Positions 52,940-62,858 of a DNA stretch of 64,000 nucleotides are shown here, in pieces. Every line of letters starts with the position of its first letter. Within the stretch, counting starts at the first letter, position 1. The translations under genes were made by a program, and so were the position numbers. This DNA comes from Streptomyces fagopyri. Its GTDB lineage: Bacteria; Actinomycetota; Actinomycetes; Streptomycetales; Streptomycetaceae. The stretch lies in NCBI RefSeq assembly GCF_009498275.1, contig NZ_CP045643.1:2666001-2730000 (forward strand), written 5' to 3'. The notes under the pieces are model-generated. The model did not search any database, was not told the DNA's origin, and worked only from the letters and a program-made list of their open reading frames with translations.

Positions 52940-54475
52940 CTAGTCGAGGTAGTCGCGCAGCACCTGCGAGCGCGACGGGTGGCGCAGTTTCGACATCGTC
53001 TTCGACTCGATCTGACGGATCCGCTCTCGCGTGACGCCGTACACCTTGCCGATCTCGTCGAGGGTCTTCGGCTGGCCGTCGGTGAGACCGAAGCGCATCG
53101 ACACGACGCCCGCCTCGCGCTCCGAGAGGGTGTCGAGCACGGAGTGCAGCTGCTCCTGGAGGAGCGTGAAGCTGACCGCGTCGGCCGGGACGACGGCCTC
53201 GGAGTCCTCGATGAGGTCACCGAACTCGCTGTCGCCGTCCTCACCCAGGGGGGTGTGCAGCGAGATGGGCTCGCGGCCGTACTTCTGGACCTCGATGACC
53301 TTCTCCGGGGTCATGTCGAGTTCCTTCGCCAGCTCCTCCGGGGTGGGCTCGCGGCCCAGGTCCTGGAGCATCTGGCGCTGCACGCGCGCGAGCTTGTTGA
53401 TGACCTCGACCATGTGCACCGGGATACGGATGGTGCGGGCCTGGTCGGCCATGGCGCGGGTGATCGCCTGACGGATCCACCAGGTGGCGTACGTGGAGAA
53501 CTTGTAGCCCTTGGTGTAGTCGAACTTCTCGACCGCGCGGATCAGACCGAGGTTGCCCTCCTGGATGAGGTCCAGGAAGAGCATGCCGCGACCGGTGTAG
53601 CGCTTGGCCAGGGAGACCACCAGACGGAGGTTGGCCTCCAGGAGGTGGTTCTTCGCCCGACGGCCGTCCTCGGCGATGATCTCCAGCTCACGCTTGAGCT
53701 TCGGCGCGAGCTTGTCGGCGTTGGCCAGCTTGTCCTCGGCGAAGAGGCCCGCCTCGATGCGCTTGGCGAGCTCCACCTCCTGCTCGGCGTTGAGCAGGGG
53801 GACCTTGCCGATCTGCTTCAGGTAGTCCTTGACCGGGTCCGCGGTGGCACCCGCGGCCGCGACCTGCTGCGCGGGCGCGTCGTCCTCGTCCTCGTCGGAG
53901 AGCACGAAGCCCTGCGCGCCGTCCTCGGCGGGCTCCTCGGTACCGGGCTTGCCCGGCGTCTCCTCGACCGCCTCGTCGTCGGTCAGCTCGACGTCGTCCT
54001 TCTTGGCGGTGGTCTTCTTGGCCGCCGTCTTCTTGGCGACCGTCTTCTTCGCGACGGCCTTCTTGGCGACCGTCTTCTTGGCGGCTACCCGGCCGTCGGA
54101 CGCGTCCTCGGCCGGGTCTTGGGTGGCATGGGCGGCCGGGGCTGCGGTGGCGGTGGCCTTCTTGGTGGTCACCGTCTTCGCCGCGACCGTCTTGGTGGCG
54201 GTGCGCTTGGCCGGGCTCTTCGCTGCGACGCTCTTTCGGGTGCGCTTGGGCTCCGCGGCACTGACCATCAGCGTCACACCCTCTTCCTCGAGGATCTGGT
54301 TGAGGCTGCGCAGTACGTTCTTCCACTGAGTGGCCGGAATCTGGTCAGCTTCGAAGGCCCGACGCACGTCATCGCCGGCGATCTGCCCCTCAGCCTTTCC
54401 CCGCTCGATGAGCGCCATGACAGAGACGGACTCGGCGATCTCCGGCGGGAGCGTACGGGATGTGCTGGCCGACAC
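52940..54475 (-). CDS. hrdB: Principal RNA polymerase sigma factor HrdB
   Basis: 511 residues from the GTG at 54475, the length of S. coelicolor HrdB, with GAGAGG upstream. Directs RNA polymerase to housekeeping promoters. The N-terminal part has a Lys/Ala/Thr-rich repetitive stretch ([12 protein letters not shown], ~150-168) and an acidic segment. Region 1.2 begins at [11 protein letters not shown]. Region 2 has [17 protein letters not shown] and [15 protein letters not shown] (-10 recognition). Region 4 has [22 protein letters not shown] (-35 recognition). Downstream terminator is strong. A GGGAAC promoter-like element lies about 180 nt upstream. Confidence 0.98.
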   Translation of the reverse strand: MSASTSRTLPPEIAESVSVMALIERGKAEGQIAGDDVRRAFEADQIPATQWKNVLRSLNQILEEEGVTLMVSAAEPKRTRKSVAAKSPAKRTATKTVAAKTVTTKKATATAAPAAHATQDPAEDASDGRVAAKKTVAKKAVAKKTVAKKTAAKKTTAKKDDVELTDDEAVEETPGKPGTEEPAEDGAQGFVLSDEDEDDAPAQQVAAAGATADPVKDYLKQIGKVPLLNAEQEVELAKRIEAGLFAEDKLANADKLAPKLKRELEIIAEDGRRAKNHLLEANLRLVVSLAKRYTGRGMLFLDLIQEGNLGLIRAVEKFDYTKGYKFSTYATWWIRQAITRAMADQARTIRIPVHMVEVINKLARVQRQMLQDLGREPTPEELAKELDMTPEKVIEVQKYGREPISLHTPLGEDGDSEFGDLIEDSEAVVPADAVSFTLLQEQLHSVLDTLSEREAGVVSMRFGLTDGQPKTLDEIGKVYGVTRERIRQIESKTMSKLRHPSRSQVLRDYLD

Positions 54476-54905
54476 GAACAACCTCTCGGAACGTTGGAAA
54501 ACGGCTTCCGGCCCCGTCCGCTACGGACAGGGACCGACGACCGCCGACTTGGGGATTGGTCGACGGCGCGGGCGGGGGCCGGGAAGATTCACAGCGCCGT
54601 GAACGGCGTCCGTATTCCTTCCTCGGCTGTCACCTCTTAGGTCATCGCGCAGTTCCCAAGAGCGTTACGCCCAATCTGCGTGGCCCGAGTCACACCCCGT
54701 AAGAGCCCAAAAGCTGCCAGATACGGTCAAAGAAGGTCAGCTGATGGACTCATCGCCTCAAACCGACGGCTACATCACCTCATCGCATCACCGGACCCCG
54801 CCGGATCCCGGAAGGATCCGAAGAGGTCCGGCGAGAGACGGATCACCGGCCGAGCGATGCCGCGCGAGGACACACGCCCCCGACCGCGCTGCCCTCGGAG
54901 CGCGG
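54476..54905. promoter_or_regulatory. hrdB promoter region and whiH 3' end
   Basis: 430 bp with no credible gene. On the minus strand GGGAAC (54657-54652) is followed after 18 bp by GTG, similar to sigma-R/ECF promoters and consistent with the known ECF-dependent transcription of hrdB; it would give a ~150-nt leader. The right part contains the inverted repeat at the whiH stop. Confidence 0.5.
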
Positions 54906-54907
54906 TC
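54882..54907 (-). terminator. Hairpin overlapping the whiH stop codon
   Basis: Perfect 9-bp inverted repeat (GACCGCGCT at 54882-54890 and its complement at 54899-54907, 8-nt loop) whose right arm covers part of the whiH stop codon; probable terminator. Confidence 0.6.
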
Positions 54908-55793
54908 AGTGCTCGCGCGGTGCGGGCACCACGCGCTCGACCTCGGGGTGGACGGTGAGCAACTGACGCATGGCGGTCTCGGCAGCCGCGCCGTCGGCCG
55001 CGGCCAGCGCGTCGGCGATGCGGCCGTGGTGCACCAGGGATGCCTCGGTCGGCCGGTCACAGCCGGTGACGGGACCACCGGAGACCTGGAGCGCGGCCGA
55101 CACGATCCCGGAAAGGTGCTCCAGCATGCGGTTGCCCGCGACCTGGATGAGCAGCGAATGGAACTCGGCGTCGGCCCGCGAGAAGGTCAGCGAGTCACCC
55201 TGCGCCAAGGCGTGGCCCATGATCTCGACCATGTCACCGAGACGCTGCTGCACCTCCTCCCGGCCGTGCCCGGCGGCCAGGCGGGCGGCGAGCGGCTCGA
55301 TCGTCCAGCGCAGCTCGCTCAGCTCGCGCCGCTGATCGTCACGCTGCGGACCGAAGGCACGCCATTCGATGATGTCCGGGTCGAGAAGGTTCCAGTCACT
55401 GACGGGACGCACCCTCGTACCGACATTGGGCCGGGCGCTGACCAGGCCCTTCGCCTCCAGGACGCGGAGCGATTCACGCACGACGGTGCGCGAGACTTCG
55501 AACCTCTGTCCGATCTCCTCGGGGACGAGTGGACGGTCCGCACCGAGGTCGCCGGAGACGATCATCTGGCCAAGCTGTTGAACGAGTTGGCCGTGCAGGC
55601 CGCGTCCGCGGTTGCCCGCGGTGCGGCGGCCCACGCGGCCGAGCTCCTGGTCGGCGTTCTCCCACGCGGGGATGCCGAGGCGTTCGGTACCGGGGGAGTC
55701 GCTATAGGGGTAGCGGTCGAGTTCGCCCGGGCCGGCCAGGCCGGAGTCTGTGGAACGGGCGGCGGTCATCATGGTGTGCGCAAGGGTACTCAC
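54906..55793 (-). CDS. whiH: Sporulation regulator WhiH (GntR family, FCD type)
   Basis: 295 residues. WhiH acts in aerial hyphae at the onset of sporulation septation and represses its own promoter. A ~55-residue N-terminal extension precedes the winged helix (~64-135), with IGQRFEVSRTVVRESLRVLE as the recognition region. The FCD domain (~150-285) has LRWTIEPLAARLAAG, FHSLLIQVAGNRML and HHGRIADALAA, a likely metal/effector pocket. Its position next to hrdB, its length and the sequence all match S. coelicolor whiH. The start may instead be an ATG seven codons in. Confidence 0.92.
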   Translation of the reverse strand: MSTLAHTMMTAARSTDSGLAGPGELDRYPYSDSPGTERLGIPAWENADQELGRVGRRTAGNRGRGLHGQLVQQLGQMIVSGDLGADRPLVPEEIGQRFEVSRTVVRESLRVLEAKGLVSARPNVGTRVRPVSDWNLLDPDIIEWRAFGPQRDDQRRELSELRWTIEPLAARLAAGHGREEVQQRLGDMVEIMGHALAQGDSLTFSRADAEFHSLLIQVAGNRMLEHLSGIVSAALQVSGGPVTGCDRPTEASLVHHGRIADALAAADGAAAETAMRQLLTVHPEVERVVPAPREH

Positions 55794-55955
55794 GGATCAT
55801 TTGTCGGCGCTGTCTCCAACTCCCTTGAGGTCTTTGGTGAAAAGCACACGAAAGGGTGATCGCTCACCCCGTCGCAATTGACGCCTTATCGGAAAGAAAT
55901 GAGCGTTCTCCAAGGAGTTGTGCGCACGGCGGAATCGGAAGGGCTCGGACGGTCG

Positions 55956-57716
55956 TCATCGGACCCGGCTCCGCAGGGTCGTGAGCAGATATGCGCAGAG
56001 CAGTGCGGTCAGCGACAACGTCAGCGCGCCGCCCACGGGTTGGGCGACCACCCGCGCGACGGCCGTCAGGTAGCGCACTCCCCCGAAGGGCCACTGCACC
56101 AGCGTGAGCTCGCGCAGCCGCTCCGGGAACCCGGCCGCCGTCCGTACGGATGGCCCCGACAAGGCCTTTTGTACGAGCGGGACGACGAGGACCGGAACGG
56201 CGAGAACGGCCGCGAGCCCGGCGGTGGTGGACCGGAAGAGACCCGCCGCCAGCACCCCGGCCCAGGCGCAGCCCACCACGAGGCCGACCCAACTCGCGCC
56301 CAGGGAAAGCCAATCGCCGGAGATTGCGGTGAGTTCCCGCCCGTAGACCAGATAGAGGATTTCGAGGTCGCAGCCCACGGTGAGAAACGCCAGCATGAGC
56401 GCGGTGCCCGAGGAGACGAGGAGTTTGGCCGCCAGCAGTCCCAGCCGGCGCGGGACGGTTCCGCGGTCCGCGGCCAGAGCGGGGTACCGGAATTCCTCGC
56501 CGAAGGCGATCGCGCCGAGCAGTCCCGCGCCGAGCGCCGCGGGCGGCAAAGGACTTTCGCGCGGCCAGGCGGCCAGCAGCCGCGACGAGGGGGTGTGACC
56601 GATTCTGGCGAGGAACACGGACAGGACGGCGGAGACGAGCAGCACGGCGGCCGAGGTGAGGTAGCCGGTACTGACACCGGCGGCGCGCCGCAGTTCGTAA
56701 CGCAGGGGGCGCAGGGGGCTCGGTGCCTGGCGTACGGAGATGGGGGGCGGGAACGCGGACCGCCGCTGCGCGGCTGTCGTCCCGGCCCGGGCAGAATCGT
56801 CACTCCTGAGAGCGTCGCCGCCGGCGGACGGGTCGGGGGGAGTTCCCATGTCGCCCGACTCGTCGGCGAGTTGGTGTACGAGGATGCCGTGCCGGAAGGC
56901 GGTGTCGCCGACGTCGGCACAGGTGCTGCCGTACACCGAGAGCCGGTTGCCTTCCTCGCGCACGACCTCGACGGAGCGCTGCCCGGTCCGGGCCTCCTTG
57001 GCCAGCAGAGCGCCGAGGCGGACGGCGTGCGGGCTGCGGACGGCCACCCTTGGGCGCAACCGGGTGCGGGCGAAGTCCGCGGCGTCCTGGTCGGCGGCGA
57101 GGCGGCCCTCCCTCAGGGTGACGACCCGGTCGGCCACCCGGGCCGCTTCCTTGGGGTCTCCCGTGCTGAACAGGACCGTGCCGCCCTGGGACGCGTGCGC
57201 GCGCAGGATCCCGTGCAGCCAGCGGCCCTCGCGGGCGGAGAGTCCGGCGGCCGGGTCGTCGAGGACGAGGGTGTGCGGGTCGGTCAGCAGCGCGCAGGCG
57301 AGGCCCAGACGGCGGTCCAGACCGCGCGAGAGGGTGCTCAGCCGCTCGTCGCACACGCCGGCGAGACCGACCACTTCGAGGACCTCGTCGGCGCGCCGTA
57401 CCGGCACACCGGCCGCGGCGCACAGCATGCGGAGCTGTCCGCGGACCGTGCGCGCGGGATGGCCGGGGACGTCGCCGAGAAGTACGCCGACCTCGCGCGA
57501 CGGATGGGCGATCCGGTGCAGCGGGCGGCCTTTGAAATAGGTGATTCCTCGACCCGGACGGAGTTCGAGCATGAGCTTCAGCGTCGTTGTCTTTCCCGCA
57601 CCCGAAGCTCCGAGGAGAGCGGTGACATGGCCCGCGCGCGCCTCGAAGGACACGTCGTCGACGGCGGGCGGAAGCTCCCTGCGGGGGTTGCTCGTCAGTC
57701 CGATGGCCTGGATCAC
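55956..57716 (-). CDS. Fused ABC transporter (ATPase plus membrane domain) next to whiH
   Basis: 586 residues. The N-terminal ATPase has Walker A GASGAGKTT (36-44). The signature is degenerate (LSRGLDRRLGLA instead of LSGGQ) and Walker B ends LDDP (D153-D154), replacing the usual catalytic Glu. A Pro/Ser-rich linker (~285-335) leads to a membrane domain with about six spans (GYLTSAAVLLVSAVLSVFLA onward). Such changes suggest slow or regulatory ATP turnover. Substrate unknown. Streptomycetes keep an ABC transporter at this position; a role in development is plausible but not shown by the sequence. Confidence 0.8.
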   Translation of the reverse strand: MIQAIGLTSNPRRELPPAVDDVSFEARAGHVTALLGASGAGKTTTLKLMLELRPGRGITYFKGRPLHRIAHPSREVGVLLGDVPGHPARTVRGQLRMLCAAAGVPVRRADEVLEVVGLAGVCDERLSTLSRGLDRRLGLACALLTDPHTLVLDDPAAGLSAREGRWLHGILRAHASQGGTVLFSTGDPKEAARVADRVVTLREGRLAADQDAADFARTRLRPRVAVRSPHAVRLGALLAKEARTGQRSVEVVREEGNRLSVYGSTCADVGDTAFRHGILVHQLADESGDMGTPPDPSAGGDALRSDDSARAGTTAAQRRSAFPPPISVRQAPSPLRPLRYELRRAAGVSTGYLTSAAVLLVSAVLSVFLARIGHTPSSRLLAAWPRESPLPPAALGAGLLGAIAFGEEFRYPALAADRGTVPRRLGLLAAKLLVSSGTALMLAFLTVGCDLEILYLVYGRELTAISGDWLSLGASWVGLVVGCAWAGVLAAGLFRSTTAGLAAVLAVPVLVVPLVQKALSGPSVRTAAGFPERLRELTLVQWPFGGVRYLTAVARVVAQPVGGALTLSLTALLCAYLLTTLRSRVR

Positions 57717-57823
57717 TCACAGCAAGATAGCGCGACATTTACGTTTTTTCGGGCACCGGACGGCCGGTCTCCGTCTTCCCTTCCCCGTGTCGCGTGAGGG
57801 CCCGCCCCGAAGTCGCCCGTTCG

Positions 57824-58582
57824 TCAGACCTCGGGACGCAGCATCGGCGGATTGAGCAGAGTGGCGCCGCCCGCGCGGAACAACTGCGCGGGGCGGCCTC
57901 CCTGACGCGTGGTCGTGCCTCCCGTGGGCACGAGGAAGCCGGGCGTACCCGTCACCTTGCGGTGGAAGTTGCGCGGGTCGAGCGCGACGCCCCACACCGC
58001 CTCGTAGACACGGCGCAGCTCGCCGACGGTGAACTCGGTCGGGCAGAAGGCGGTCGCCAACGACGAGTACTCGATCTTGGACCGGGCGCGTTCCACTCCG
58101 TCCGCGAGGATCGTCGCGTGGTCGAAGGCGAGTGGCGCCGCCTGCTCGCCGTCGCGGCCGTATCCGCCCTGCTGGAGCAGTTCCTCCACCGGCGCCCAGC
58201 GAGCGCTCCTCGCGTCGCCTCCGGCCCTGGGCGCGGGCAGGTCGGGGGCGAGCGCGAGATGCGCCACGCTGACGACCCTCATGCGCGGGTCGCGTTCGGG
58301 GTCGCCGTACGTCGCGAGCTGTTCGAGGTGTGCGCCGTTGTCCTGCGCCGGCACGGACGGATCGTGGGCGCGCAGCCCGGTCTCCTCGGCCAGCTCGCGC
58401 GCCGCCGCCTGGGCCAGGTTCTCGTCGGCCCGCACGAACCCGCCCGGCAGCGCCCATCGGCCCTGGAACGGCTGCTCGCCCCTGCGTACCGCCAGCGCGC
58501 ACAGGGCATGGCGGCGCACGGTCAGCACGACCAGGTCCACGGTCACGGCGAAGGGCGGAAAGGCAGACGGGTCGTAGGGCAT
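57824..58582 (-). CDS. Nudix hydrolase-domain protein with C-terminal winged helix
   Basis: 252 residues. The Nudix domain (~8-150) has the full box from G48 to G69, with E54 and REL-AEE (62-67) for magnesium binding. The remaining ~100 residues (FTVGELRRVYEAVWGVALDPRNFHRKVTG) form the winged helix seen in NrtR/Nudix-like regulators. It may hydrolyse a nucleotide derivative such as ADP-ribose or act as an NAD-related repressor; the intact box favours catalysis. Single gene with no obvious partners. Confidence 0.87.
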   Translation of the reverse strand: MPYDPSAFPPFAVTVDLVVLTVRRHALCALAVRRGEQPFQGRWALPGGFVRADENLAQAAARELAEETGLRAHDPSVPAQDNGAHLEQLATYGDPERDPRMRVVSVAHLALAPDLPAPRAGGDARSARWAPVEELLQQGGYGRDGEQAAPLAFDHATILADGVERARSKIEYSSLATAFCPTEFTVGELRRVYEAVWGVALDPRNFHRKVTGTPGFLVPTGGTTTRQGGRPAQLFRAGGATLLNPPMLRPEV

Positions 58583-58712
58583 GTCGCGATCATAGTCGTC
58601 TCCTTGACGATAAACACGCCGTTCGCCGACCCCGTCCGACCGTGATCCACTTCCGTTCGCGACGGGTTCCGGGGGCGCCGCGGACCACGGTCGGACGGCG
58701 CCCGCGGCGAGG

Positions 58713-60851
58713 TCACACTCCCAACTGCAGCCCGTCGGCGGCCTCCTCGACCATGGCGAGGCCGAGTCTGCTGATGCGCACGGAGAACGGCCCGCCGGCG
58801 ATCCGCAGTCCCGTCAGTCCGATCTCACCGAGCGGCGCGCTACCGGCCGGACGCAGCGTCACCGTCCGCGCCGGGGCGTCTGGGCGGATACCCGCCAGGG
58901 CGCTGACGAGCAGGACCACGGCTGCCGCCGCCGTGGCCGCGGGCCGGCAGGCCGCGGGATGCGGCACCGGGGCACCGCCCTGGGCGCGCTGTTCGCCCGC
59001 GTACATCTCGGGCAGTCGGTGTCCGAACGTCTCGGCGGCCGCCAGAAGTCCCCGCAGCAGCGCGCTCGCCTCCTTCTCGTAGCCGGTGGCGATCAGTCCC
59101 GCGACGGCGACAGCGGTCTCGTGGACCCGCACGGCGCCGCTGCGGTGACCGAAGGGGTTGTACGCCGCCTCCTTGGCACCGAGGCTGCGCAGCCCCCAGC
59201 CCGAGTCCATGGCGGGGCCTCCGAGCGACCGCGCGAGCTGCTCGGTCCGCGTCTTGTCCAGCAGGCCCGGGGCCAGTGCTCCGGAACCGAGCAGTCCCGT
59301 GTCGAGGAGGTGGACGGCGCCCGCGCCGAGCTGCGGCACCAGGCGTCCGTCCGGGGCACGGGCGGCCGCGGGTCTTCCGCCGCCTCTGTCCTCGACCCAG
59401 AAGTCCTCGTGGAACGCCGCCCGCAGCTCCTGGGCCCACTCGCGCAGCCCCGCGCCGCCGGGCCGGCCGGTCTCGTCGAGGAGGTCGGCGCCCAGCACGG
59501 CCGCCCGATGGGCGTGGGCCTGCGTCTCGCAGCGGAACGGCCCGCCAGGCTGCGGGTCCGGCAGGTAGGTGCCGGCGCCCACGGTGGTCCGCAGCCAGGC
59601 GAGGCACCGCTCGGCGGCGGGCAGCAGTTCCTCGGTCTCCCGCTCCGCCAGCCCCCAGCGCCGAGCCTCCGCGAGGAGCACGGGGAACAGCAGGGTCGCT
59701 TCGGTCGCCGTGCATCCCGGTGGCAGGTGCGGACCCGCGGCCCGGTGCGGCCCGGGGATCAGGCCGGATCGTGTTCCCTGGCCCCCGGTCTGGGTACGGG
59801 CGAGAGTCCGCAGGGTGCCCGCGGCGAGGCGGGTGCCGAGCGGCAGCGTCATCCGGGCCGCGGCGAGCGCGTCGGCCGGACTCGGGCCGCAGCGCCACGG
59901 CACGCCCGCCGCGAGATGGACGTCCGACGGGTGTGCGGGGTCACGCAGCAGCAGGGCCCGGAGATCCTCCACGCTGGTGTGCAGGAGCGCCTGGATCCTG
60001 GGGTCGTCGCCCACGGCCCGTACCTGGGCCAGCGGGCTCGTCGCACCCCGCCCCACGGCTCTGTGGGATCCCGTGGCGTCGGACCGTACCCGCAGCTCCA
60101 CGGTTCGGGTGCCGCCGGGCGGCAGTTCCAGCTCCCAGCGGAGCAGTCCCGCGGAGGCCAGGGCGTCGGCGGGTGGCGGGTCGGCGGTGACCGCCGAGTC
60201 TCCCGTGGCGCAGGTCCACCGGAGGCCCGAGTCGTTGACGGTGGCGGGCAGTTCGGGTCCCGCTCGGCCCGAGGCGACCGAAGCGAGTTCCGCGAGGTCC
60301 GTGCCGAGGGCGACCTCCAGCGAGAGGCGCAGTGTGCGGGAGGCGGAGCTGTACAGGACGATGCGCTCCGTACCGTCCGCGCACCTCGTCCGTTCCACGA
60401 TCACGTCCGGATCGGGGCCCGCGTCGGCGGTCGCGCGTACCGTCCCCACGAAGCGGGCCCGGTCGGCGCCGATCATCCGGGCCTGTACGGGGAGCGGTTC
60501 GCGGCCCGCCACCTTCACCTGGCAGCGGGACAGCATCCGCCGGCCCGCGCGGTAGAACCCGTCCAGCCCGCGGCCGGTCAGCTGTCCCTGCTCAGTGGAG
60601 ATCGCGAGCCCGGGCAGGGCGACGCAGATGAACGCGGTGTGCACCGGAGGCAGGTCCGTGGTCCGGCGCGGAACGGGGACCGGTGCCGGACGGGTCGCGG
60701 GAGCACCCGTCGCCGCCGCGAAAGGACTCAGTAAGGTCTCGGCTCCCGCGAACGGGGGCGCCGAACCGCCTCGGCGGTCGAGGTGCCGCGCGGGATCGCG
60801 CGGCGGCGGGAGGTCGCCGCCGGGTTCGGCGGGCGGGTTGGGCATGGGCAT
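58713..60851 (-). CDS. Glycogen-debranching (amylo-alpha-1,6-glucosidase)-like protein
   Basis: 712 residues from the ATG at 60851, with GGAGGA 7 nt upstream. The N-terminal beta-sandwich (~60-270) is the GDE_N_bis domain (FYRAGRRMLSRCQVKV, DRARFVGTVRATAD). The C-terminal (alpha/alpha)6 domain (~290-690) has GVPWRCGPSPADALAAARMTLP, FPVLLAEARRWGLAE and DSGWGLRSLGAKEAAYNPFGHRSGAV. Homologues act on alpha-glucans, but the catalytic Asp/Glu pair is not certain from the sequence. An alternative start at 61157 overlaps the DUF4192 stop (ATGA) with a GAGGAGAC site, adding 102 residues of weak coding quality. Confidence 0.8.
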   Translation of the reverse strand: MPMPNPPAEPGGDLPPPRDPARHLDRRGGSAPPFAGAETLLSPFAAATGAPATRPAPVPVPRRTTDLPPVHTAFICVALPGLAISTEQGQLTGRGLDGFYRAGRRMLSRCQVKVAGREPLPVQARMIGADRARFVGTVRATADAGPDPDVIVERTRCADGTERIVLYSSASRTLRLSLEVALGTDLAELASVASGRAGPELPATVNDSGLRWTCATGDSAVTADPPPADALASAGLLRWELELPPGGTRTVELRVRSDATGSHRAVGRGATSPLAQVRAVGDDPRIQALLHTSVEDLRALLLRDPAHPSDVHLAAGVPWRCGPSPADALAAARMTLPLGTRLAAGTLRTLARTQTGGQGTRSGLIPGPHRAAGPHLPPGCTATEATLLFPVLLAEARRWGLAERETEELLPAAERCLAWLRTTVGAGTYLPDPQPGGPFRCETQAHAHRAAVLGADLLDETGRPGGAGLREWAQELRAAFHEDFWVEDRGGGRPAAARAPDGRLVPQLGAGAVHLLDTGLLGSGALAPGLLDKTRTEQLARSLGGPAMDSGWGLRSLGAKEAAYNPFGHRSGAVRVHETAVAVAGLIATGYEKEASALLRGLLAAAETFGHRLPEMYAGEQRAQGGAPVPHPAACRPAATAAAAVVLLVSALAGIRPDAPARTVTLRPAGSAPLGEIGLTGLRIAGGPFSVRISRLGLAMVEEAADGLQLGV

Positions 60852-61153
60852 GCGGCTTCCTCCGCGCTGGGTGCGCTGCGGGCGCGCTCGGCGCCCGGTC
60901 GGGGACTCCGGAGGGTCGGGGGCGTTCGGCGGCGCGGCCCGGCCGCGGGTACCGCCACACAGGTGAACGGAACGGCCCCGCTCCGAGTCACGCCCTCGGT
61001 GCCGGAAGCCGACCGAATGGCGGCGGGGCGGGAGGCCGTCCGTGACGGGGCGGTCGCCCCGTGAGCGGAATACGCCAGGGATCGCGCCAAGGATTCGCCG
61101 GGCGGACACGCGAGCGCGCGCCTTGCCTCCAGGGGCTCGGTGGGAACGACCGC
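60852..61153. other. Gap between DUF4192 and debranching genes, possibly coding
   Basis: 302 bp, open in frame with the downstream gene from an ATG at 61157 that has a strong ribosome site. Third-position G/C is visibly lower than in the proven genes and the product would be Arg-rich without domain character, so I left it as non-coding leader. It may hold a promoter for the debranching gene. Confidence 0.45.
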
Positions 61154-62818
61154 TCATGTCTCCTCCCCGACGCTCCGACGACCGCCTTCGCGGCGAGCCC
61201 GCGCCCGGTCACTCGTCCGCCCGGACGCACGCCCGGGTCCGTCCCCGGTGGGCGAGGGGTCCTCGGCGGGCCGGGGAGCGGGGACACCGCGCGCCCCGGA
61301 AGAGCGGTGGCTCACGCGCGTTCCGCCGTTCCCCGCCGAACGCGTCCTGCGCCGACGCCGGACGCCCGCCCCGGAGGACCGCGCCGTGGCGTCGGATCCT
61401 CCGGCAGGTGCCGGTACTCCCGATTCCGGTACTCCCGAGTCCGGTGACGGCTGTGACGACTCCGCGGTCTCCGCCTGTGCCGCTGGGTCGGCTCCCGGCT
61501 GCCGTCCCGCTTCCGGCCCCGGCCGGCCCGTGCGTTCCGCGCGCAGGCAGCGGCGGATCGACTCGGGGTCCAGTCCCTCGTTGCAGGCCTGATGCAGAAG
61601 GCGCGCGAAGAGGTAGTCGGGATCGGCAGCCAATGCCATGGCCAGGGCCTCCCGGGCCTCCAGTTCGTCACCGCTCGACCACGCGACCCATCCGGCGAGA
61701 GTGAGGGGGGCGGCGGCGTGCTCGCCGTAGGAGCCGACGCAGCGGCGGGCGAGCGCTCGCCACAGACGCAGGGCCGGGCCGGCCTCGTCGCCCTCCATCC
61801 ATTCGGCGGCGCGGTCACGGGTCGTGCGGTCCTGCAGGCCGAGGATCAGCGAGGCGGCCTCCGCTGTTTCCAGGAGTCCGTCGTCGCGGAGGTCGGCCGG
61901 CCGGATGCCGGAGACGGACGGAGCCTCCGCGAAGCGCTTCAGGAGCCGTCGCGCCTGTGCGAGTGTCTCCTCGGAGACGGCCGCTCGGCTCTCGTCGTCC
62001 AGGATCCTGGGGATCAGCGCCCTGTTCGCGGCGTCGAGCGCCACCTCCTGGTCCACGGCGGCCCGCCGCTCCCAGGGGACGAGGCGAGCCGTGAGTTCCC
62101 GGAGGGATCCGCGTACCTGAAGGCCCGCGTAGGTCGCGGCGGCGGCGAGGACGGAGGTGCCGGGCAGTCCCATCGCCTCCCCCTCGGGCGAACAGCACCC
62201 CTGGCCGGGGCAGCAGTACGACCAGAAGCGGCCGTCGGAGATGCAGAGTGCCTCGATCACGGGGACGTCGAGGCGGCCGCAGGCCGTCCGCAGCAACTGG
62301 GCGAGCGGGCGGAGACGCTCCATGACGTCCCGGCCCGACTCGCCGCTCGCGGGCTCCTGGCAGAGGTACGCGACCATGCTCTCCGGCCGGGCGCCTCTGC
62401 GCTCGCTTCCCTTCACCAGCCCGTGCGCCAGCTGATCGGCCACCGACGGCCAGTCGTCCGCCTGGGCCGGGATGCCGAGCCGCGCCCGCCCGCCGAAGCG
62501 GCCGCGCCTCTCCGCGTCGTGCAGGGCGGCGAGCACGATGCTGTCCTCCGGCCGGTACCCGAGCAGGTACGGCAGGGCGTCCGCCAGCTCGGCCGGTGTC
62601 CGCAGGGTGATCTGGTGCCCGCCGGGCAGATCGCGTCCGTCGTGCCCGGTCCGCTTCTTCCACCGTCCGCCGCGTGTGCCGCGCGTCCCGCACTCGTCAT
62701 GCCCGGCGCGCGCACCACCGTCGTCGTGACCGCCGCGCACGCCGTCCGCCCCGTGCGGTCCGCGCCCGCTGATGCCGCTGTCGCCGGAGGCGCCGGCCGG
62801 TTCGTTGTGATTCGTCAT
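61154..62818 (-). CDS. DUF4192 domain protein
   Basis: 554 residues from the ATG giving MTNHNEPAG. An N-terminal Gly/His/Asp-rich region (~10-65) is disordered. The DUF4192 domain (~75-400) begins ITLRTPAELADALPYLLGYRPEDSIV, its most conserved part, and includes FWSYCCPGQGCCSPEG (a Cys-rich loop) and WVAWSSGDELEAREALAMAL. A ~140-residue basic, Ser/Pro-rich tail follows. The family is widespread in actinobacteria without known function. Divergent from a RecQ-like helicase gene. Confidence 0.87.
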   Translation of the reverse strand: MTNHNEPAGASGDSGISGRGPHGADGVRGGHDDGGARAGHDECGTRGTRGGRWKKRTGHDGRDLPGGHQITLRTPAELADALPYLLGYRPEDSIVLAALHDAERRGRFGGRARLGIPAQADDWPSVADQLAHGLVKGSERRGARPESMVAYLCQEPASGESGRDVMERLRPLAQLLRTACGRLDVPVIEALCISDGRFWSYCCPGQGCCSPEGEAMGLPGTSVLAAAATYAGLQVRGSLRELTARLVPWERRAAVDQEVALDAANRALIPRILDDESRAAVSEETLAQARRLLKRFAEAPSVSGIRPADLRDDGLLETAEAASLILGLQDRTTRDRAAEWMEGDEAGPALRLWRALARRCVGSYGEHAAAPLTLAGWVAWSSGDELEAREALAMALAADPDYLFARLLHQACNEGLDPESIRRCLRAERTGRPGPEAGRQPGADPAAQAETAESSQPSPDSGVPESGVPAPAGGSDATARSSGAGVRRRRRTRSAGNGGTRVSHRSSGARGVPAPRPAEDPSPTGDGPGRASGRTSDRARARREGGRRSVGEET

Positions 62819-62858
62819 GCCGTGACCATCCCGCGGATCCCGAAATCCCGCTGGACCC

